From assembly GCA_017311315.1 (NCBI GenBank), contig CM029664.1:21464302-21528301 (forward strand): a stretch of DNA of 64,000 nucleotides. The letters are read 5' to 3'. Below the pieces are notes generated by a model that ran no database searches, was not told the origin of the DNA, and saw nothing but the letters and a program-made list of their open reading frames with translations. The stretch's first letter is position 1, and each line of letters starts with the position of its first letter. Shown here in pieces: positions 58,901 through 64,000 of the stretch. The position numbers were made by a program, and so were the translations under genes. Source of the DNA: Dendrocalamus latiflorus. Taxonomy: Eukaryota > Streptophyta > Magnoliopsida > Poales > Poaceae.

Positions 58901-59657
58901 CGCGGGGCAGCGAGAGAGGCGGAGAGGAGGGAGTGGCTGCCGGGTGGGGCCGGGGAGGAAGAGAGAAGGGGAGAGGCGAGTGGCCGATGGGTGGGACCAG
59001 GCGGCCAGCGAGAGAAGAGAGGGAGCGGGCGGGATGGGAGTGAGGGGGCGACGTGGCGGCCATCGGGAAGAGGTAGGCGGGGTGGAGGCGACGGCCGGAT
59101 GGGCGGTGACATGGGCGGAGATCCGCCCGTCCACGTGGCGGCCGGAGGGGAGGGATTTTGATTTTCATTTTTGATTTTGGATTTTTCAGAAAAGCCTCAT
59201 AAATTCAAATGAGCTCAGAAAATATGAAATAAATACCAAAAATCCCAGAAAAATTCATAGAATCTCCTGCAGACATTTGGGACTTAATAAAATTATTTCC
59301 AACTAATGTTGGTCTCTAATTTTCATATTTTAAAATACTTTTTACATTTTAAAAATACATTTTTAAACTCCAGAAAATCCAGGAAACCAAATGAACTCCA
59401 AATAACTCCAAATAATTAATTTGAATTAGGATTTTTATAGAAAATCAAAATATCCTTTTTATTTAATAATAATTTTAGTTTTTTTTTAAAAAATACTTTT
59501 CAAATTCGGTTTTTTTCAAAAGCAGAAATTCAGGGCAAATCCAAATTTAAAACTTTAGGCATAAAAATACTTATTTTAATTTTAATTTTTGTTTTACTTA
59601 ATTTTTATTTATTTATTATTTTTTTATTTTAGCAAAAATTTGGGATGTTACACATGC
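55943..59657 (-). mobile_element. Gypsy-type solo LTR (3,705 bp) with perfect target duplication
   Basis: Read on the minus strand the LTR starts TGTAACATCCC (59652) and ends TTCCGACA (55948). The 5-bp duplication CATGC flanks it (55943-55947 and 59653-59657). A minus-strand TATA box (ctataaaagcccc) lies at 58575-58587 just before a very GC-rich region (58050-59150) that gives long but spurious frames on both strands. No interior domains are present. It sits in the 3' flank of the broken cullin copy. Solo LTRs form by unequal recombination between the two LTRs of a full element. Confidence 0.88.
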
Positions 59658-59876
59658 CCACAACAGGGCTGGTCTCGTCTTGTACATTCCTCCTGCAGGA
59701 GAAGAGAACCACTATAGGAAAACAAGTAGCAAACCTAGGTACCTGGGAGCCTTGTGTTTCAGGGCCTTCACAGTTTTTAGTTGCTTAGGCTGTGTAATAC
59801 CACCAGAACGCAAAACAGAAGAAAAACAGGAAATGAAACATTCCAAGGAAGAATAAAAGAAAATAAAATGTTTTGC
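59658..59876 (+). other. Continuation of the cullin-copy 3' flank
   Basis: This sequence was contiguous with 55876-55947 before the solo LTR inserted. It is A-rich with no recognised gene. Confidence 0.5.
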
Positions 59877-62423
59877 TGTCAGAACCATTCGACTTTAGAA
59901 TGTCGAATAGAAATACCGCTCACTGATGCTCCTAGACTGTCCGAGGCCAGTTGACACCTCTCGCTTATGTGGGCATCATCATTCGGCAATAGGAAAATCT
60001 GAAGCCCACGTTTTTACTGTCTTACCTCCCGCGGTAGAAATAAAAGCCATCAACAGTACAGAAGCCCACCCGCTTAAGGCAAATAGCCATATGAGAGAAG
60101 AGTGGGGGTAAGGTGAGGGCATCCTAGTCATTGCACAAAGGCAGAGGGTTGCCCCAACCATACCCTATAAACTAGCACAGTACAATCAAGCCTCACACAA
60201 AGCCCACTTCATTTCCTTAAGCGAGAGCCAATCCCCCATTTCTCATCCCTGCTCTTTCCTTCCTCAAGCGAGAGCTAACTCGAGGCCAAGCCAAGAGCCA
60301 TCCCCCTTTTTCTGTTCGGCCAAAGGTAAGACACAAGCCGAGCTCAACCACATCACCACCCAAGCTCCATGGCAGCCGCACCAAAGTAGTGAGGAGGAGA
60401 GGGAGAGAGCTCAGAGAAGAGGAGCATGAGGTGTAGGGGGAGACGAAGGAGAGGAGCCAGGACTTCGACAGCAAGCCAACTTCGTCGGCAACAACAAGGG
60501 GAGGCTATTGCACTCGTCGTCCACTCCCAGTCCCTTTTCAGCCGACAGTTAGTAAGCCTCCATTCTTTCCCCAACTCTTTTCCCTTGTCCATAGCGCATG
60601 ACAGCCACACGACACCCCTCGACACATTGGCGGTGAGTTTGTAGCACCGCCGTGTGCCTTTTGATGGAAGTGCATATTCCCTAGCACATGCAACCCACCA
60701 AGTCTCGTCCCTTTCCAGCCTTGCGTAATTAAAAGTAAGAGCAAGGGAAGAATAAGAACTCAAAACCAATAATGCATAGAAGAAAGTAGGGAAAACCGTC
60801 TCGAGTAGTTAGCGGAGTAGTGGTGTACTAGCGAAGCTCAGGCTGCCTTGGGCGAAGCCATGGCCAAGGGGAGTCGAGAGGGAACCCGAGGAAGGCGACG
60901 CTTGGGGCTCAGCCATGGCCAGAGGCCGAGCTGAGGTGTTGGCAGCCGGGCCAGAGGAGGGCGATAGTGGCCTGGGGTGGAGCTGTGCATGAGGGGTGGC
61001 GTGGAAACTACCAGTGATGAGGCTGGCCGGCAGTGACCCGAAGGCTGACACACCCACGGCCCCCGGGGCGACACACCAAGCACCTTGCCACACGTGTGCA
61101 GAGGGGAGGCGATAGATCCTATCCCGGTTGGCCGAATCTGGGGCAAAGAGTGAGGGGTTAAGAAGCGGTGAGGGGGTGGGCGCTCAGCGCCAGAGGCCGG
61201 TGGTGCTCGGCACAGCTGTGCTATGGGAGCCCGAGTGGAGTGAGTAAGTGGTGTGGATAGGGGAGATCCGGCAGCACGGGGAACGCTGCCCCAGATTTGA
61301 ATTGGGGAGATGAAGCAAGGCCATTCGCCCGAACCAAAAATGGAGAAGGAGAGAGAGAAATGAGAGGAAGAGATAAGAAGAGAGAAGAAGAGTAAAGGGA
61401 GGGAGTTCGGCCGAAAGAAAGAAAAGAGAGATAGGAAGAAAGAAGAGAAAAGAGAAACGAAAAGAGGAGAAAAAGAAAAGAAAAGAAAAATGAGGGTTTT
61501 GTTACGTGTGCGTCGAATCCTCATCCTTACACGTTTATATCGATGATGGATGTTGTGTGTAGAATCGGTGATGTGGGCGTCGGATCCTTAGCCCGCACGT
61601 TTTATGCTAGTGTCAGGCTTTATGCGTAGAATCAATGTCGTTTGCGTGTACCGATACACTATTCTGAGTCAGGATTGATATTTGTACAAGTGGAGGTCCT
61701 AGTGGAGAGCCGTCCATGCATCATCCCAAAGAATAAACAGGCAAAGGCATGGTAAAGCGGTAGACCATAGAGTTTATAAAATATGCAATGTTTACATGAT
61801 ATGATGATGCTTACATGGAATTGCAATGTTTCCATGACATGATGACGCTTATTTAATGATGACAATGGTAGGGTGAGTAGCGATGTCACCCTACCAATGA
61901 TAATACTGATGAAAATGAAAATGACAATGACAATGGATATATACATTCGCACCATATGCACTCATGAAATGAGAACTACTATCTGTCTGGGTGGATTTCA
62001 CAAGACCAACTTCAGTAGGCCTCTACTAATGATAAGACAATGTTGGAACTTGAGAAGGATAATATGAACATGATAAAGTATGTGGAGTATGTTATGGCTG
62101 GTTAACTGCTTACATGTTTTGGTACCATTTATCGTTCTATTATATACTTGTTGAGTCTCCAAACTCACACATACTTTGTTTGTTAGATGGTCACTGAAGA
62201 CATTTCACATACCAGCAATACTTTCCATATCAACTTTTGTTAGTATGTTTAGACTCTAGTGATATGCTAGAGTAGTTGCTTAAAAATAGTATGATGATGT
62301 CTATCTTGTCACTGCAATATAAATAAAGTAGTGTTTGCTTAAAACTGTTAGCAGTGGCTAAAAATAATAATATTATGTAATAATGGTAGCACTCTAGGCC
62401 TAGAGGATGAGCGAGATGTTATA
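59877..62423. mobile_element. Probable LTR-retrotransposon remnant, class uncertain
   Basis: It begins 'tgtcagaacc', like the left end of the solo LTR (tgtcggaacc), and ends 'gagatgttata', like its right end, suggesting another minus-strand LTR. However, a TATA-like 'ccctataaac' at about 60164 is on the plus strand, and no target duplication was seen. A purine-rich tract lies at 61340-61495. Open frames such as 60838-61524 minus are low-complexity. Confidence 0.4.
61340..61495 (+). repeat. Purine-only tract (GA-rich)
   Basis: Over about 150 bases nearly all plus-strand bases are A or G (gagaagagaa-type runs) apart from a short 'ttcggcc' break. It is low-complexity DNA that could form unusual structure. 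No coding role. Confidence 0.7.
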
Positions 62424-62464
62424 GGCTGGTTGATACAGGAAAGCTGTACACACTGGAATTACTA

Positions 62465-62680
62465 GGGTCCATTCATATTGGGTTTTGGTTTTAACTTATA
62501 AATAGTAACAGCTTATAGAGAACTTGTAAAGAGAGACTCCCATGTGATTTTGATCGATATAAATGAAATCACTACAAGTGTACTATAATCGACTAGTAGA
62601 CTTCATCTTAAAAAGACACTTTATTTGAAAGCTAGATACTGTAAAAAATGAGATTTTAGAAGCCAATTTGAACAGGGCCT
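62465..62680. mobile_element. MITE family A, complete copy
   Basis: Left end 'gggtccattcatattggg' and right end 'ccaatttgaacagggcc' are inverted. The internal landmarks 'tataaatgaaatcactac', 'gtagacttcatcttaaaaag' and 'cactttatttgaaagctaga' match the copy at 13581-13822. It lies about 285 bp beyond the HAK stop codon, in the gene's 3' flank. Confidence 0.65.
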
Positions 62681-62964
62681 AAAAGTTTTCTTTATCTGTT
62701 AGAACATGCTTTCTGGTAATATTGTGATCTTGTCCTGTTTGATTTCTGCTTTTTTCAATTTGTTTTTCTGGAAGTGAACTGAACCATGTTAACTGCAATG
62801 AGAGAAATGTTCTCAGTTCTTACACTGAAGAATCCTTACTGAAGTAGCATATACTGTACTGTTCATTATGGATCATTCATGGCAAGCCCTACATTGTCTA
62901 GAATTTAATGAAACAATTCAACCCAAAATCATCACACTTAATGAAAAGGAACATGGAAGCAACA
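62681..62964 (-). other. 3' UTR / 3' flank of the HAK/KUP gene
   Basis: AT-rich sequence immediately downstream (minus sense) of the stop codon. The polyadenylation site cannot be placed with confidence. Confidence 0.45.
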
Positions 62965-64000
62965 CTAGACGTAGTAGATCATGCCGACTTCGATGAGGCT
63001 GATGTGCGGTATGTTCAGCGCCACGGCGGGGCCCCGGCTGTTCTTCCGGAGGAAGGAGTAGGCCACGTCAATGGCGAACTTCTTGAACACCGACGAGCTC
63101 TTCCTTGCCTTGATGTACGAGTGCCCCATGATGTAGGCCACGCCGGCGTGCTTGGCCTCGATGAGCGTGCTGAGCTCCTCCTTCACCCTCGGGTCGATGT
63201 CCTCGCCCGCTACGTCGGTGATCTCAAACCGGACGCGCCGCCGGTTGGCGAACCCGGGGGACTCGGCCTCGTACATGGTCTGCAGCGAGTGGAGCGTCTC
63301 CGACCTGCCGCCCTCGGAGGCAGCGGTGGCGGCGCGCACCACAATGCTCTCCTCCTCTCGGGGCTCCCTCATGAGGAGGCCCGTCCGGGCGAGGTCGCTG
63401 GGGCGCGTGACGACGGCCATGCGGCCCTCGACCGAGGAGGCTGCGCCGTCGCTGCCGCGGTGGTGGTCGGCGGCGGCGGCTTCGGCGGCCTCCATATGCA
63501 CGAACTCAGCGATGCGGAGCACGAGATCGTTCTCGAAGTCGTTGTCGTCGCCGAGCACGTCCTTGTAGCCGTAGCGGACGACGCAGCGATACATGCGGTA
63601 CTCGCGCGGGCCGATGCGGCCGACGAGGTGGCGCTCCTCGGCGCGGACGTGCGGGACGGGCACGGCCTTGACGCAGACGAAGACAAGCACCTGGTGGAAG
63701 GCGGGCAGGTTGGTGACGAAGTGCGAGAAGATGGCCGGCACGCCGGTGGCGAGCTCGGTGTAGATGAGGCCGATGCCCGGGACGCGGACGATGCCGAGGC
63801 TGGGGCCGAGCGCGTGGAGCCACCGCAGGGACACCTTGTTCTGCACGTCGAACAGGTGCTTCCGGCGCGTGCCGTAGTGCCACACGTACATGACGGCCAC
63901 GACCACCAGCGACAGCACCAGCGGCAGCCACCCGCCCTGCGGCACCTTCATCAGCGCCGCCGACAGGTAGGCCGCCTCCACGGCGCCAAAGGCCACCAGG
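62965..64000 (-). CDS. HAK/KUP potassium transporter, C-terminal part (gene continues beyond window)
   Basis: This is the last exon of a high-affinity K+ transporter (KT/HAK/KUP family), a plasma-membrane or tonoplast proton-coupled K+ carrier. The visible 345 codons include the end of the membrane region (about two hydrophobic spans, SAALMKVPQGGWLPLVLSLVV), then the cytosolic domain with FVCVKAVPVPHV, ERHLVGRIGP, EYRMYRCVVRYGYKD and ENDLVLRIAEFVH, a variable linker, and GVAYIMGHSYIKARKSS, ending ALNIPHISLIEVGMIYYV. These are signature segments of the family. The frame is open to the window edge; upstream exons lie beyond 64000, so the Met at 63996 is internal. Long frames on the other strand here are shadows. 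Confidence 0.95.
   Translation of the reverse strand, partial: LVAFGAVEAAYLSAALMKVPQGGWLPLVLSLVVVAVMYVWHYGTRRKHLFDVQNKVSLRWLHALGPSLGIVRVPGIGLIYTELATGVPAIFSHFVTNLPAFHQVLVFVCVKAVPVPHVRAEERHLVGRIGPREYRMYRCVVRYGYKDVLGDDNDFENDLVLRIAEFVHMEAAEAAAADHHRGSDGAASSVEGRMAVVTRPSDLARTGLLMREPREEESIVVRAATAASEGGRSETLHSLQTMYEAESPGFANRRRVRFEITDVAGEDIDPRVKEELSTLIEAKHAGVAYIMGHSYIKARKSSSVFKKFAIDVAYSFLRKNSRGPAVALNIPHISLIEVGMIYYV

Noticed and set aside
58044..59174. Long frames up to 308 codons on both strands
   Set aside because: They fall in the GC-rich transcribed part of a solo LTR; all are low-complexity and mutually overlapping.
60838..61524. 228-codon minus-strand frame starting with a hydrophobic Phe/Ser/Leu run
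   Set aside because: The run is the complement of a GA-rich tract, and the rest is Pro/Ser low-complexity; not a real signal peptide or membrane protein.
62965..63931. Extra frames within the HAK exon on both strands
   Set aside because: The HAK reading frame has clear family motifs; the others are GC-rich shadows.

Overview
The window is nuclear DNA of a grass, most likely an Oryza (rice-type) genome. The evidence is long spliced genes with GT-AG introns, a very GC-rich first-exon region, dense LTR retrotransposons with initiator-Met-tRNA primer binding sites, MITEs, a Helitron-type terminus, and proteins that read as plant families (CC-NB-LRR, cullin-1, HAK/KUP potassium transporter, HSA32-like). 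No bacterial operon, CRISPR array, rRNA or tRNA gene was seen. From memory, rice chromosome 1 has a cullin-1 pair beside a HAK potassium transporter gene, and the right half of this window has the same order. That placement is unverified.

Layout. 1-4.6 kb: a truncated HSA32-like gene (first three exons only) lying between two near-identical 96-bp Helitron-like 3' ends. 4.7-6.8 kb: a degenerate long-inverted-repeat element. 6.995-11.098 kb: an intact single-exon CC-NB-LRR immune receptor gene. 11.1-17.6 kb: gene-poor DNA with a MITE nested inside a hAT-like element. 17.6-25.6 kb: a decayed, non-autonomous Copia-like element with ~2.9-kb LTRs and a foreign LTR-like block inside it. 25.6-28.6 kb: unassigned repeats. 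29.151-38.229 kb: a complete 18-exon cullin-1 gene whose intron 14 carries a young 2,152-bp LTR element with apparently identical LTRs and a perfect target-site duplication. 39.5-41.7 kb: a dead PIF/Harbinger transposon on the minus strand, with both transposase and Myb/SANT-like ORFs. 42.4-55.6 kb: a large decayed Copia (Sirevirus-like) element. 55.59-55.88 kb: the last two exons of a second, broken cullin-1 copy, cut on its left by the Copia element. 55.95-59.65 kb: a 3.7-kb solo LTR (minus strand) with a perfect CATGC duplication. 59.7-62.7 kb: LTR-like remnant and a MITE. 62.965-64.0 kb: the 3' part of a HAK/KUP potassium transporter gene on the minus strand, continuing beyond the window.

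Three genes look functional: the NLR (intracellular pathogen sensing), CUL1 (scaffold of SCF ubiquitin ligases) and the HAK/KUP transporter (K+ uptake). They are not functionally linked. The main story is structural: a tandem cullin pair has lost one member to retroelement insertion, while the other tolerates a recent intronic insertion. All calls rest on reading the sequence and family knowledge; no database search was run.
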